Shown here in pieces: positions 5,859 through 5,870 of a stretch of DNA of 5,870 nucleotides (the stretch's first letter is position 1; every line of letters starts with the position of its first letter). The notes below the pieces were generated by a model. That model was not told the DNA's origin, did no database searches, and worked only from the letters and a program-made list of their open reading frames with translations. This DNA comes from a bacterium (GTDB taxonomy: Bacteria; Krumholzibacteriota; Krumholzibacteria; LZORAL124-64-63), in contig VGXH01000133.1 in assembly GCA_016873405.1 (NCBI GenBank), forward strand, positions 1 through 5,870, written 5' to 3'. The translations under genes and the position numbers were made by a program.

Positions 5859-5870
5859 CCGGCCGGCGGC

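Noticed and set aside
1..5870. Mobile elements, CRISPR arrays, tRNA or rRNA genes
   Set aside because: No transposase, integrase, spaced identical repeats or cloverleaf-like sequence was seen on either strand. All stretches outside the genes are under about 210 nt and are accounted for above.

Overview
The window is a GC-rich (roughly 70 % by eye) bacterial chromosomal segment with six protein genes and little non-coding space. The split, three-gene proton-translocating transhydrogenase, the polyferredoxin with membrane segments and the strong GC bias at third codon positions point to a high-GC, probably Gram-negative bacterium. The sequence alone does not fix the phylum. I see no tRNA, rRNA, CRISPR array, insertion sequence or phage gene.

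Five genes read leftward, listed here in transcription order. A 163-aa GNAT acetyltransferase (4535 to 4044) is followed by a hairpin with a short T run. Next is a 593-aa three-domain aminopeptidase P of the XPNPEP1 type (3908 to 2127), which has its own promoter-like -35/-10 pair and a strong ribosome binding site. After a 101-nt gap containing two hairpins come pntAA (2025 to 850), pntAB (846 to 562) and pntB (557 leftward, cut by the window edge). The three pnt genes are 3 to 4 nt apart and clearly form one operon. Together they make the membrane enzyme that couples proton flow to hydride transfer between NAD(H) and NADP(H). No obvious promoter lies directly before pntAA, so read-through from the aminopeptidase gene is possible.

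One gene reads rightward: a 370-aa membrane polyferredoxin of the NapH/NosR/CcoG type (4746 to 5858), divergent from the GNAT gene. It has two membrane-border CxxxCP motifs and two [4Fe-4S] ferredoxin clusters, and ends 12 nt before the window edge, so its redox partner is not visible. The 210-nt divergent spacer (4536 to 4745) holds two perfect spaced inverted repeats and a cluster of GGCGCC palindromes, the best candidates for regulatory DNA here.

The genes are mostly standard housekeeping or energy-metabolism families. I found no convincing undescribed multi-gene system. The points worth a second look are the divergent spacer, the orphan polyferredoxin, the repeat at the aminopeptidase promoter and a few residue-level oddities.
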